Part shown: positions 8,360 to 18,161 of the stretch, piece after piece
Numbering within the stretch: the stretch's first letter is position 1
How the letters are laid out: each line of letters starts with the position of its first letter
Source of the DNA: Bacteroidota bacterium
Lineage (GTDB): Bacteria; Bacteroidota; Bacteroidia; Bacteroidales; Paludibacteraceae
Direction: 5' to 3'
Assembly (NCBI GenBank): GCA_021779195.1
Contig: JAJYBB010000006.1
Coordinates: 78,835 to 142,834, forward strand
DNA: 64,000 bases
Notes under the pieces: model-generated
Seen by the model: only the letters and a program-made list of their open reading frames with translations
The model's database searches: none
What the model was told of the DNA's origin: nothing
Made by a program: the position numbers and the translations under genes

Positions 8360-11300
8360 TTGAAAAAAAACCGCATCCATATCATTTCCGGTTTATTGTT
8401 GATTTTAATGATCAACAGTTGCTCTACCACAAAAAATACATGGCTTTCAAGGAATTATCAAGCCTTAAATACCCGTTTTAACGTATTATACAATGGGAGA
8501 CTCAGCTACGATGAAGGTCTGAGAAATATCCTCAAATCCAACAAAGATGATTATTCCACATTACTACCCATGTTTCCCATCAGCCATCATAAGAATGCCA
8601 CGGCTGCCACTTCGAATATGGACCGAACCATTGAAAAATGCAGGAAATCTATTAAGTTACACTCTATCAAGGTTAAACCCCAAAAAAATTACAAAAAAGA
8701 GAATCTACCGGAATATAAACTATTTTACAATCAGGAAGAATTTAATCCAGAGCTCAAGAATGCTTGGATTTTGTTGGGACAAGCAGAATTTCACAAAGCC
8801 GATTTTCTGGGAGCATCAAGTACTTTTTCTTATATCGCGAGACATTATTCTACAGATAAAACCATGGTTGCCACCTGCCAGCTTTGGATTGTTCGATCTT
8901 ACGCTGAAATGGGCTGGATTTATGAAGCAGAGCAAGTACTTTCGCAGGTTAAACAAGATGATGTTACTCCTTCGATCATTGGCTTATTTGCATCCACAAA
9001 TGCCGATTTATTATTAAAAAGAAAACAATACAAAGAAGCTATTCCATTTTTACAACTGGCTTTATCGAAAGAATCAGATAAACAGATGAAAATGCGCTTC
9101 AGCTACCTGTTGGCTCAACTTTACCAAAAAACCAACGATAACAAGAATGCTTATGCAGCATATTCAAGGGTAATAAAAATGAATCCACCTTTCGAGATGG
9201 ATTTTTATGCCCGCGTCAATCGCACACAGCTCGACATCGGGAATATTACAAAAGTTAGAAATGAATTGAAAAAAATGTTGAAAAAAGGCAGCAACAAAGA
9301 ATACCTCGATCAGATTTATTATGCTATTGGAAATACTTACTTGCATCATGCCGATACACTCAAAGCCATTGAAAACTATAGACTTTCAGTTAAAAAAAGC
9401 ACAAGAAAAAGTATAGATCAGGGAGTTACACTTGTAACCTTGGGCGACATTTATTACAAACGACATAATTACGTCGATGCACAACCTTGTTACGATGAAG
9501 CTTCGAAAATCATCTCGAATGAAAGTGAAGATTATGCACGTGTTTCACGCAGGGCCGAAACTTTGAGCGAATTGATAGTTCAGTATAACACCGTACAATT
9601 GCAAGACAGTTTACAACAATTGGCTACTTTGTCTGAAAATGAACGAATGGCTGTGGTTTTAAAAATCATCGAAAAACTTAAAGCCGATGAAAAAGCTGCT
9701 GCCCAACAAGCCAACATCACAGCTCAACAATCTTTGACTGAAAATGAATTGGGTAATATGGCGCCCATAGGAATGAATATGCCCGGAAATACAGGCGATT
9801 GGTATTTTTATAATCCCGATATTTTGAGATCAGGACTTTCGGCATTTCTAAAAAAATGGGGGAACCGCAAACTCGAAGATAACTGGAGACGCACCGACAA
9901 AGCGGCGTCGCTCTTTAATGATCAAAATTCAACATCAAATTCCCAACAATCCGACTCTGTTTCGGCAACAGTAAAAACTGATGTTATAACCGACAATAAA
10001 AAACCGGAATTTTATCTTCGACAAATCCCAGTTACACCGGCTCAAATTCAGCAATCGAATGCCCAAATCGCATCGGCACTTTTTGCCATGGGACAGATTT
10101 ATAAAGATAAAATTGAAGATACACCATTGGCAGTAAGTTCTTTCGAAAATTTTATCCATCGATTTAGTTCCGACGAACGCGTACCCGACGCTTATTTTCA
10201 ACTTTATCTCATGGAAATTAAGAACGGCAATCAGAATCAGGCAGAAGTTTATCGCCAAAAGTTACTAACTCAATTCCCGCATTCGAAATACCACGACGTT
10301 TTGCTTCAACCTAATTATGTTCAACGCTTGGAAGAAATGTATCACGAACAAGATTCAATCTATAGTTTGACTTATCATGCTTATAATCAGAATGATTTTA
10401 AAACTGTATTTAAGAATGTTCAATTCATTCAAAAAAATTATCCACTTTCAACCTTAATGCCAAAATTCTTGTTTTTGAATGCTTTAAGTATTGGTAAAAG
10501 CGAATCACCCGATAAATTCAGGGTAGCATTGGATAGTTTGGTAACTGACTATCCGCAAAGTGATGTCAGCGGAATGGCAAAAGATATCATGGCATTGATA
10601 AAACAAGGGAAGGTAGCTCAAACCGGAACCACAGGAGGAAGTTTACTCGCAAAGCGTCAGGAAGAAGAAATCCAGACTGCAAACAATGATACCATTAGTC
10701 GCCAATTCTCATCGGACAAACAGACAAAACACCGGGTACTTTTTATTACATCCGATTCAATACAAGCACTTTACAATTTGCAATATCAAATTGCTTCATA
10801 CAATTTCTCAAGATTTATGATTAAGGACTTTGACTTAGTGATCAATCGAATTGACAGCACTCAACAAGCACTGTCTGTAACAAATTTTGAATCGTACAAC
10901 GAAGCACAATGGTACCTGAGTTCCATCGAATCCGATTCAATTATTTCAAGTTTAATTCGAAAATTCAATATTGAATCGGTGATCATCTCCGAAGATAATT
11001 TTGGATTGTTACGCTCCACCTTTAAGTTGAATGATTATTTAGCATTTTTGAAAAACCAGAAAGAAAATCCCGAGTTAATCGCTCAGACTTCAATAAAGCA
11101 TAAATCAGTACCCGTATTGCCTGTGAAAGAAAATAAGAGCAGCGATCAAAATCAGCGGTTCAATTCATCAGCTTCGAAAACAGAAAAACCAATTTCACAA
11201 GCGGTTAACCCTGAACCAATCAAAAACAATACTGCAAAACCTTCGACTCCTGTAATTCAAACATTGACCGATAAAACGCCAACTGGCAATACGACGACAA

Positions 11301-11779
11301 ATTCGACGGATAAAACTGAAACAATTTCAGCAAACAAACCAACCGTAACAATTCCAAAACCTGCTCCAGCGCAAGTTTTACCCAAAGAAGCAGAAGTACC
11401 TCTTTTCAAAGGATTGTATGCTTACAAGGAAAATGAACTTCATTATATCGCTATCGATGTGTTATCTGGCAAAATCGATTTCGATAAAATAAAAGCAAGC
11501 TTCGATTCCTATAATACTCAAAATTACAGCATGTTGAATTTAAAAACGAGCTTAGAAAATATTAACAATCAACAGGTAATTATCATCGGGAGTTTTCAGG
11601 ATGCAAAAATTGCAAAATCATATCTACTTCGTATGGTTAAACAAAACTCCTTGTTTGAAGGTTTAAAAAATGCGGATTACCGAAACCTGCTTGGTTCTCA
11701 AAAGAATTTAAATATTGCAGTACAACAAAATTCGTTGAATACCTATTTTGAATTTATGCAGACTTATTATTTGAAGTAA
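8360..11779 (+). CDS. PorW/SprE-like TPR lipoprotein with duplicated C-terminal module
   Basis: Large outer-membrane lipoprotein of 1139 residues. A short positively charged leader and hydrophobic stretch end in a lipobox with Cys21 (INSC-STTKNTW). The opening CSTTKNTW...RFNVLYNG is the hallmark of the PorW/SprE family, which is needed for type IX secretion in Porphyromonas and Flavobacterium. TPR-type helical repeats fill about residues 130-390 and 560-720. Two similar modules follow (about 790-905 and 1020-1139), joined by a Ser/Thr/Pro/Lys-rich linker. Many Bacteroidales without known type IX secretion carry relatives, so the role is inferred. The start is a TTG at 8360; no ATG fits the signal sequence. 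It lies 135 bp upstream of porX. Confidence 0.8.
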   Translation: MKKNRIHIISGLLLILMINSCSTTKNTWLSRNYQALNTRFNVLYNGRLSYDEGLRNILKSNKDDYSTLLPMFPISHHKNATAATSNMDRTIEKCRKSIKLHSIKVKPQKNYKKENLPEYKLFYNQEEFNPELKNAWILLGQAEFHKADFLGASSTFSYIARHYSTDKTMVATCQLWIVRSYAEMGWIYEAEQVLSQVKQDDVTPSIIGLFASTNADLLLKRKQYKEAIPFLQLALSKESDKQMKMRFSYLLAQLYQKTNDNKNAYAAYSRVIKMNPPFEMDFYARVNRTQLDIGNITKVRNELKKMLKKGSNKEYLDQIYYAIGNTYLHHADTLKAIENYRLSVKKSTRKSIDQGVTLVTLGDIYYKRHNYVDAQPCYDEASKIISNESEDYARVSRRAETLSELIVQYNTVQLQDSLQQLATLSENERMAVVLKIIEKLKADEKAAAQQANITAQQSLTENELGNMAPIGMNMPGNTGDWYFYNPDILRSGLSAFLKKWGNRKLEDNWRRTDKAASLFNDQNSTSNSQQSDSVSATVKTDVITDNKKPEFYLRQIPVTPAQIQQSNAQIASALFAMGQIYKDKIEDTPLAVSSFENFIHRFSSDERVPDAYFQLYLMEIKNGNQNQAEVYRQKLLTQFPHSKYHDVLLQPNYVQRLEEMYHEQDSIYSLTYHAYNQNDFKTVFKNVQFIQKNYPLSTLMPKFLFLNALSIGKSESPDKFRVALDSLVTDYPQSDVSGMAKDIMALIKQGKVAQTGTTGGSLLAKRQEEEIQTANNDTISRQFSSDKQTKHRVLFITSDSIQALYNLQYQIASYNFSRFMIKDFDLVINRIDSTQQALSVTNFESYNEAQWYLSSIESDSIISSLIRKFNIESVIISEDNFGLLRSTFKLNDYLAFLKNQKENPELIAQTSIKHKSVPVLPVKENKSSDQNQRFNSSASKTEKPISQAVNPEPIKNNTAKPSTPVIQTLTDKTPTGNTTTNSTDKTETISANKPTVTIPKPAPAQVLPKEAEVPLFKGLYAYKENELHYIAIDVLSGKIDFDKIKASFDSYNTQNYSMLNLKTSLENINNQQVIIIGSFQDAKIAKSYLLRMVKQNSLFEGLKNADYRNLLGSQKNLNIAVQQNSLNTYFEFMQTYYLK

Positions 11780-11914
11780 AATTGATATTTTTTTAAAAAT
11801 TATTTTTTAACGTTTTGAATTCACTCAGAAGAAGAATTTTATGGAATTCTTATAACCGTGAGGAATAAATTTATTTAAACCTACATGATACTTCATTAAA
11901 AAAGATTTTAACTT

Positions 11915-13462
11915 ATGAGAAAAGACCGTATACTTTGGGTTGATGATGAAATAGATTTATTACAGCCTTATGTTTTATTTTTACAGGGAAAAAACTACGA
12001 AGTAGTTACAGCCAATAATGGCGAAGATGCTGTGGAAATTTGTCAAAAAGAAAGTTTCGATATTATTTTTTTAGATGAAAATATGCCCGGAATAAGTGGT
12101 TTAGAGACACTTGCTCGAATTAAAAATATCGATCCCACAGTTCCAATGGTAATGATCACTAAAAGCGAAGAAGAAAATATTATGAACATGGCAATCGGGA
12201 GTAAAATTGCCGATTACCTCACTAAACCAGTAAATCCAAGTCAGATATTGCTAACGCTAAAGAAAAATATTCATAAAAAAGAAATCGTTTCAGAACATAC
12301 CACCTCTGTATATCAATCTGAATTCGGACAAATCGGTATGCAAATAAACGATTCGTTGACTTATGAAGATTGGGTGGAAGTTTACAAAAAATTAGTCTAT
12401 TGGGAATTGGAACTTGCCGAAACCGACAGCGGTATCGATGAAATGTTCGATATGCAAAAAAACGAAGCAAATATCACTTTTGCCAAATTCATTAAAAACA
12501 ATTATCAATCTTGGTTTGAGCAACCCGACAAGCGTCCGCTCATTAGCTCCGACGTTTTCAAAACCAAAATTTTTCCTTTACTCGATAATGGCGAAAAAGT
12601 ATTCATGGTACTGGTCGATAATTTCAGGTTCGACCAATGGAAAACGATTCGTGAACTTTTGAGCGATTTCTATATATTTAATGATGAAAGCTTGTATTGC
12701 AGCATTTTACCTACTGCCACGCAATACGCACGTAATGCAATTTTTTCGGGATTAATGCCAATACAAATACAGCAAATGTTTCCAGATTTATGGGTGGAAG
12801 AAGAAGATGAAGAAGGTAAAAACTTAAACGAAAAGGATTTAATTCAAACTTTATTTCAACGCTATCGAAAAAATTACAGTTTTTCATACCATAAAATCAA
12901 TGATTCTGCTTCCTGTGAAAGATTAATCGAACAATTACCTCGTTTAAACAATAATCAACTGAACGTGTGCGTATTAAACTTTATCGATATGCTTTCACAT
13001 GCACGAACCGACTCAAAAATGATGCGTGAACTGGCAAACGATGCCAAAGCGTATCGTTCACTGACGCTTTCGTGGTTTCGACATTCACCCACTTACGAAC
13101 TTTTCAAGTCAATTGCTCAACAAGGCTACAAGGTGGTTTTTACCACCGACCATGGTACCATTCAGGTGGATAATGCCATCAAAGTAATTGGCGACCGGAA
13201 TACCAACGTAAATTTGCGTTATAAAGTTGGTAAAAACCTAAGTTATAATAAAAAGGAAGTATTTGAAATTCTTCAACCCGCAAAATTCGGATTGCCAAGT
13301 CCAAACGTAAGTTCGGCTTATATTTTTGCTTTAAATAACACGTTTTTCGCCTATCCGAACAATTACAATTATTATGTTAGTTATTATAGAAATACATTCC
13401 AACATGGTGGAATTTCGTTAGAAGAAATGCTTATTCCGCTAATTGTAATGGATCCAAAATAA
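11915..13462 (+). CDS. porX: PorX: response regulator with alkaline-phosphatase-superfamily (PglZ) domain
   Basis: Cytoplasmic two-component protein of 515 residues. The N-terminal receiver domain (1-125) has the acidic pocket Asp10/Asp11, phospho-acceptor Asp54 in IIFLDENMPG and the conserved Lys of YLTKPVNP. A helical middle leads to a C-terminal PglZ-type domain (about 210-515) with the probable nucleophile Thr267 in LPTATQYARN and metal-site motifs VDNFRFDQW and TTDHGT. In Porphyromonas gingivalis PorX, paired with sensor PorY, controls type IX secretion genes, and its C-terminal domain is reported to cleave oligonucleotides. No PorY or DNA-binding domain is visible here. The start is an ATG at 11915. 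Confidence 0.92.
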   Translation: MRKDRILWVDDEIDLLQPYVLFLQGKNYEVVTANNGEDAVEICQKESFDIIFLDENMPGISGLETLARIKNIDPTVPMVMITKSEEENIMNMAIGSKIADYLTKPVNPSQILLTLKKNIHKKEIVSEHTTSVYQSEFGQIGMQINDSLTYEDWVEVYKKLVYWELELAETDSGIDEMFDMQKNEANITFAKFIKNNYQSWFEQPDKRPLISSDVFKTKIFPLLDNGEKVFMVLVDNFRFDQWKTIRELLSDFYIFNDESLYCSILPTATQYARNAIFSGLMPIQIQQMFPDLWVEEEDEEGKNLNEKDLIQTLFQRYRKNYSFSYHKINDSASCERLIEQLPRLNNNQLNVCVLNFIDMLSHARTDSKMMRELANDAKAYRSLTLSWFRHSPTYELFKSIAQQGYKVVFTTDHGTIQVDNAIKVIGDRNTNVNLRYKVGKNLSYNKKEVFEILQPAKFGLPSPNVSSAYIFALNNTFFAYPNNYNYYVSYYRNTFQHGGISLEEMLIPLIVMDPK

Positions 13463-13484
13463 ACAGTTCAATCTTTAGTTCAAA

Positions 13485-14453
13485 ATGAAAAATTATACCA
13501 ACGTCAAAGACCTCGGCAACTTACAAGAAGCTATTAAAGAGGCATTAGAAATTAAAAAGAATCGTTATGCGTATAAACATCTCTGCGAAAATAAAACCTT
13601 ACTGATGGTGTTTTTTAATGCCAGTTTACGTACAAGATTAAGCACCCAAAAAGCAGGAATGAATTTAGGAATGAATACAATAGTTCTTGACGTGAACCAG
13701 GGAGCATGGAAACTTGAAACCGAACGCGGCGTAATAATGGACGGCGATAAATCCGAACATATACTCGAAGCCATTCCTGTTATGGCTAATTATTGCGACC
13801 TGATCGGCGTTCGATCATTTGCACAATTCGAGAACAAATCTTACGACTATCAAGAAACTATCTTGAACCAGTTTATTCAATATTCAGGCAAACCGGTAAT
13901 AAGCATGGAAAGTGCTACCGTTCATCCCTTACAAGCTTTTGCCGACTTAATCACCATTGAAGAGTACAAAAAAACTGTGCGTCCAAAAGTTGTAATGACG
14001 TGGGCACCTCACCCTAAAGCCTTGCCGCAAGCAGTTCCCAATTCATTTGCTGATTTTATGAATGAAGCAGATGTTGAATTTGTAATTACCCATCCCGAGG
14101 GATATGAGTTGGCTCCTCAGTTTGTACGGGGAGCACGGATAGAATATGATCAAATGAAAGCTTTCGAAAATGCCGATTTTATTTATGCTAAGAATTGGTC
14201 GGCTTATCAAGATCCAAATTATGGAAAAATTATAAGTACCGACAAAAACTGGACCGTGAGCAATAGGCAAATGGCTGTAACCAACCAGGCTTATTTCATG
14301 CATTGTTTGCCTGTACGACGTAATATGATTGTTACCGACGAAGTAATTGAAAGTCCCCAATCATTGGTAATTCCCGAAGCTGCCAATCGTGAAATTTCGG
14401 CTCAAGTGGTAATAAAACGGTTGTTAAGTTCGACAAAATTATTCGAATTGTAG
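13485..14453 (+). CDS. argF': N-succinylornithine-type carbamoyltransferase (arginine biosynthesis)
   Basis: Transfers carbamoyl phosphate to an N-acylated ornithine in the Bacteroidota variant of arginine synthesis. The 322-residue protein has the carbamoyl-phosphate loop FFNASLRTR (residues 43-51) in place of the classical STRTR, the HPLQ motif near residue 145, and HCLPVRRN near 270. The long MTWAPHPKALPQAVPNSF segment marks the acetyl/succinylornithine branch and not true OTCase or aspartate transcarbamylase. The position taken as decisive for succinyl versus acetyl specificity is Ser90 here (DGDKSEH). It follows porX by 22 bp, so it may share its transcript. argB lies further downstream at 18162. 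Confidence 0.9.
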   Translation: MKNYTNVKDLGNLQEAIKEALEIKKNRYAYKHLCENKTLLMVFFNASLRTRLSTQKAGMNLGMNTIVLDVNQGAWKLETERGVIMDGDKSEHILEAIPVMANYCDLIGVRSFAQFENKSYDYQETILNQFIQYSGKPVISMESATVHPLQAFADLITIEEYKKTVRPKVVMTWAPHPKALPQAVPNSFADFMNEADVEFVITHPEGYELAPQFVRGARIEYDQMKAFENADFIYAKNWSAYQDPNYGKIISTDKNWTVSNRQMAVTNQAYFMHCLPVRRNMIVTDEVIESPQSLVIPEAANREISAQVVIKRLLSSTKLFEL

Positions 14454-14548
14454 GCTCAATAATATCTCAAAAAAAATAAAAACAAAAAAACCAATCGCTC
14501 TACATATTGGAAAATCTCCTTATCTGGAAATTTAGAGGGCTTATTACT

Positions 14549-15073
14549 ATGGATTTAGACAAAGTTATTGCATCAATACGCGATATACCTGATTTCCCAA
14601 AACAAGGTATTCTTTTCAAAGATATTACAACGGCAATGAAAAATGCCGAAGTACTTAAATATATTTCCGATGAACTTTATGAATACTATAAACATAAAGG
14701 CATTACAAAAGTAGTGGGAGTGGAAAGCCGTGGTTTTGTGCTCGGAAGTATTTTAGCATACAAACTCAGAGCCGGATTCGTGTTATTAAGAAAATCTGGG
14801 AAACTCCCTTCCGAAACATTTAATATTGAGTATGCATTAGAATATGGAACTGATTCACTGGAAATTCATAAAGATGCGATCGATAAAAACGATATTATTC
14901 TTTTACACGACGATTTATTAGCTACTGGAGGTAGCGCCAACGCAGCTTTAAAATTGCTTGATAATTTTGAGCATGACGGTATCTATGTCAGTTTCCTGAT
15001 TGAACTCATTGATTTACATGGACGTGAACAACTTCAAAACGCTTTGGATATTCATTCGCTGATTAAATTTTGA
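14549..15073 (+). CDS. apt: Adenine phosphoribosyltransferase
   Basis: Salvages adenine with PRPP to make AMP. From the ATG at 14549 the protein is 174 residues, the usual size, and begins MDLDKVIASIRDIPDFPKQG with the family's DFPKxGIxFKDIT motif. The PRPP-binding loop LLHDDLLATGGSA is at about residues 118-130. An upstream in-frame TTG at 14507 would add 14 residues outside the conserved domain and is not preferred. It follows the carbamoyltransferase by 95 bp on the same strand. Confidence 0.93.
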   Translation: MDLDKVIASIRDIPDFPKQGILFKDITTAMKNAEVLKYISDELYEYYKHKGITKVVGVESRGFVLGSILAYKLRAGFVLLRKSGKLPSETFNIEYALEYGTDSLEIHKDAIDKNDIILLHDDLLATGGSANAALKLLDNFEHDGIYVSFLIELIDLHGREQLQNALDIHSLIKF

Positions 15074-15106
15074 AAATAAATTAATTCTTTCAGTATCTCT
15101 CAACAC

Positions 15107-16042
15107 ATGATTTCAATCGTCGTTTGTTCAAAACAAAAAATCCTATCTGAAATTTTTTCCGAAAATATTCGGAGAACGATTGGTTTGGAATTCGAAATCA
15201 TTTCAATAGATAATTCTGAAAATAAATTTTCGATTTTCGAAGCTTACAACCAAGGATGGAAACAAACCAGATTTGATTATGTGTGCTTTGTGCATGAGGA
15301 TGTACATTTCAATTCTCAAAACTGGGGCGAAAATGTAATTCGTCACTTGCAAAACCCTGAAACTGGTATTTGCGGGCTAGCCGGAGGTCCATTGGTAACG
15401 CATATTCCTGCCTCATGGAAAAACAAGTATCAAAGTGTGAACATTATTCAAGCCGATTATCGAAAAAACAAATCTGAACGGCTTGTTCGTTTACCTCATG
15501 ACTTCAATGGAGTATCTAAAGAAGTAATTTTATTAGATGGTGTTTTTCTTTGCTTGCGACGAAATTTGAACTCAATCATTCAATTTGATGAATCGTTCAG
15601 TGGTTTTCATGTTTACGATCTGGATATCTGCCTTCAGTCCTTTACCAGCGGGTTTAAAAATTATGTGATTTTTGACCTTTCGCTCACTCACTTTTCAAAA
15701 GGAAACAGGGACAAAATTTATTTTAAAAATTTAATTATGCTTTATAAAAAATGGGAAACTGAATTGCCCTTATCAATTGATTATCTAAATACAGATAAAT
15801 CATTACAAATTAAAGAGATAGAAACAAAACAGCTTTTCAAATTGTTTTACAAATTAGTGAATCGACAATTCAGCACCATCGAAATAATTAACGAGATAAC
15901 CTATTTTAGTCAACAATCAAGGTTAAATTATTTCTTAAAAAGTCGATTCGTCATTCGAATATTTATATATTTAACTAAAATATATTCTTTACCAGTACAT
16001 TTCTTTCAAAAAATCAGAACAGAAAACATCGTCAAATTTTAA
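15107..16042 (+). CDS. Glycosyltransferase, GT2-like (PF13712-type)
   Basis: Probable glycosyltransferase with a GT-A fold, 311 residues. The N-terminus MISIVVCSKQK starts the nucleotide-binding fold, HEDVHF near residue 66 is the likely DxD-equivalent metal motif, and LDGVFLCLRR plus the FHVYDLDICL stretch match the family that includes LPS-type rhamnosyl or galactosyl transferases. There is no transmembrane segment except a weakly hydrophobic C-terminal stretch. It is the first of three linked surface-polysaccharide genes, 33 bp after apt and 5 bp before the next. Donor and acceptor sugars are unknown. Confidence 0.78.
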   Translation: MISIVVCSKQKILSEIFSENIRRTIGLEFEIISIDNSENKFSIFEAYNQGWKQTRFDYVCFVHEDVHFNSQNWGENVIRHLQNPETGICGLAGGPLVTHIPASWKNKYQSVNIIQADYRKNKSERLVRLPHDFNGVSKEVILLDGVFLCLRRNLNSIIQFDESFSGFHVYDLDICLQSFTSGFKNYVIFDLSLTHFSKGNRDKIYFKNLIMLYKKWETELPLSIDYLNTDKSLQIKEIETKQLFKLFYKLVNRQFSTIEIINEITYFSQQSRLNYFLKSRFVIRIFIYLTKIYSLPVHFFQKIRTENIVKF

Positions 16043-16047
16043 AAACA

Positions 16048-16767
16048 ATGAACCGATTACATGTAATCACTCCCGTTAAAGATTCGATCGAAACAACGCT
16101 TCAAACTATTGAAAGTATTATGAATCAACATTCGGATATCGAGTTCAAGTATTCGGTTTATAACGATTTTAGTACCGATGAAACAACATTGCAATTACAA
16201 AATGCTTCCAAAAAATACGGATTCAACTTAATAAATCTTGCTAATATCACAGAGCATCCCTCACCAAATTACCGCATGATTTTGCAATTAGCCCAACAAG
16301 AAGCTTTAATAGACAATGCCCATTTGTTGATTATTGAATCGGATGTAATCGTTACCAATAACACCATCGAACAATTAAAAAAAATTGCCGAAAGCACTGA
16401 AAATGCAGGTATGTTGGCTTCAGTCACCGTTGATGCTGACCAAAATATTAATTTTCCATATTTGTATGCCAAAGAATTTAAATACGGACAGATTAAAACC
16501 AATAAAAGGCTGAGCTTTTGTTGTACTCTGCTTACAAATAAATTACTTTCGGCTTACAATTTTCAGGAACTCGATTCCACAAAATCTTGGTACGATATAT
16601 TTGTTTCACACAAATCTATTGCTTTAGGCTTCGATAATTATTTACTCACAAACTTGCATGTTTTGCATTTGCCACACAGCAGTCGTCCCTGGAAATTATT
16701 GAAATACAGTCATCCAATAAAATATTATCTTCGTAAAATATTCATTCATAATCCCGATAAATTTTAA
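16048..16767 (+). CDS. Glycosyltransferase family 2 protein
   Basis: GT2-like enzyme of 239 residues beginning LHVITPVKDS. It carries a YNDFSTDETT nucleotide-binding segment, and IIESDVIV near residue 95 supplies the acidic metal motif. The usual GT2 acceptor motif (ED or QxxRW) is not obvious, so it is a diverged member. It starts 5 bp after the previous glycosyltransferase stop and ends 16 bp before the O-antigen ligase-like gene. This tight spacing suggests one operon for a lipopolysaccharide or capsule side chain. Confidence 0.75.
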   Translation: MNRLHVITPVKDSIETTLQTIESIMNQHSDIEFKYSVYNDFSTDETTLQLQNASKKYGFNLINLANITEHPSPNYRMILQLAQQEALIDNAHLLIIESDVIVTNNTIEQLKKIAESTENAGMLASVTVDADQNINFPYLYAKEFKYGQIKTNKRLSFCCTLLTNKLLSAYNFQELDSTKSWYDIFVSHKSIALGFDNYLLTNLHVLHLPHSSRPWKLLKYSHPIKYYLRKIFIHNPDKF

Positions 16768-16783
16768 TTAAAGGAATATTCAC

Positions 16784-18034
16784 ATGAACAACTTCAGAAA
16801 ATCAATTAACTATTTTCAGCTATTCTCAGCTGTGTTTTTTACTGCCAGCCTAATTTTTTGGGAGCCCATGCAACGACCTGCAATCGCCTTGTTCTTTGGG
16901 AGTTATTTGATAGAAATATTTACAGATCAGAAATGGAAAAACATTCAATTCAACAAAAAAAGCATACAGTATGCTGCCATGTTTTTCTTCTTTGCTCTGC
17001 CATTTATTTATCATCCTTTCGAAAAAACATCTAATTTCTTCTATATCAGTATTGAACGGAGAGTTCCACTTTTTGCTTTTGCGCTGATAGGTATGCTGGG
17101 GATAAACAAACTATTTAAATTATCTTATTTTTTAAATACGTTTATCATCATGTCACTGTTAGCTATTTGCTATCTGGCATTTTTCAGGGTTGGACTCAAT
17201 GCGTTAATTCACAATCCACAACGAATAGACTTATTCAATGAGTCACGAATTCAATGGGTTGATTCTCACATGATTTTCAACTTTTATCTTAACATTTCGT
17301 TAATAAGTATTTGGTACATACTTTCACGACGATGGAAAAGTTTGTCACTTTGGATAAGAGCGTCCTATATTGGAGCCATGAGTATCATTTTCAGTGTGCT
17401 TTCAATTTCAGATGGTCGAAGCGGTTTTTTAATGAGTATTATATTGATGTTCAGCTTCCTCATTTTTGAAATTTGGAAGCGCAAGAAAAAAATCGGCGTT
17501 ATTTTGGCAATCTTAGTTCCATTTATGGTCATTGGTTTGGCATCTCATAAACAGCGTTTTGATAAAAATTACGTTGAACAAGAACCCCGACTATTCCTTT
17601 GGCACGGGGCTTTTGAGGTAATTAAATCAAATCCTGTACTCGGACATGGAATAAGCGATGCCCAAAATATGTACAGTGCCGAAAGAGCCATTTATGAAAC
17701 AAAAGAATATAGGGAAAATTGGAAATCGGTGGCTCTATTAGATGCTCATAATCAATATCTTCAGTCAATTATGGAATTTGGAATTATTGGACTTTGCACT
17801 GTGTTATTTTTATTTTTATTTCCAATTTATGCCGTTGATGAAAAGCGACGCATAATGACAGTTTTTATTATTGCCACAGGGATGTTCCAATCGCTTTTCG
17901 ATGTATTTATGACTAGTACTTTTTCCGATTTATACGGGTGGCTAATGATTTTAATGTTATTCATGTACAACGATTACAATTCACAACCAAAAAATAATGA
18001 AACGGGTATCAATGCTGAGGTCATCCAACGTTGA
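16784..18034 (+). CDS. O-antigen ligase / polymerase-like membrane protein
   Basis: Polytopic inner-membrane protein of 416 residues with about ten to twelve hydrophobic helices. A long periplasmic loop around residues 265-325 contains RLFLWHGAFEVIKSNPVLGHGI and an AHNQYLQ motif, the pattern of the Wzy_C/WaaL family in which such residues serve glycan transfer. It either ligates O-antigen to lipid A-core or polymerises repeat units; sequence alone does not decide. It follows the two glycosyltransferases by 16 bp and ends the small polysaccharide set. Confidence 0.82.
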   Translation: MNNFRKSINYFQLFSAVFFTASLIFWEPMQRPAIALFFGSYLIEIFTDQKWKNIQFNKKSIQYAAMFFFFALPFIYHPFEKTSNFFYISIERRVPLFAFALIGMLGINKLFKLSYFLNTFIIMSLLAICYLAFFRVGLNALIHNPQRIDLFNESRIQWVDSHMIFNFYLNISLISIWYILSRRWKSLSLWIRASYIGAMSIIFSVLSISDGRSGFLMSIILMFSFLIFEIWKRKKKIGVILAILVPFMVIGLASHKQRFDKNYVEQEPRLFLWHGAFEVIKSNPVLGHGISDAQNMYSAERAIYETKEYRENWKSVALLDAHNQYLQSIMEFGIIGLCTVLFLFLFPIYAVDEKRRIMTVFIIATGMFQSLFDVFMTSTFSDLYGWLMILMLFMYNDYNSQPKNNETGINAEVIQR

Positions 18035-18161
18035 TGAAAATTAATCACACTACGTATATTCAGAATCATTGAAATTCGATACAACACTTAAAAACAATTA
18101 TTTACGAATATATTTAACTGATTCATTTTAAAAAAATTAAATGGATAGATAATAATTAAAA

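Noticed and set aside
8547..9017. Open frame of 156 codons in another plus frame inside the PorW/SprE-like gene
   Set aside because: It is fully contained in a gene with continuous domain structure, and its composition looks like an out-of-frame reading.
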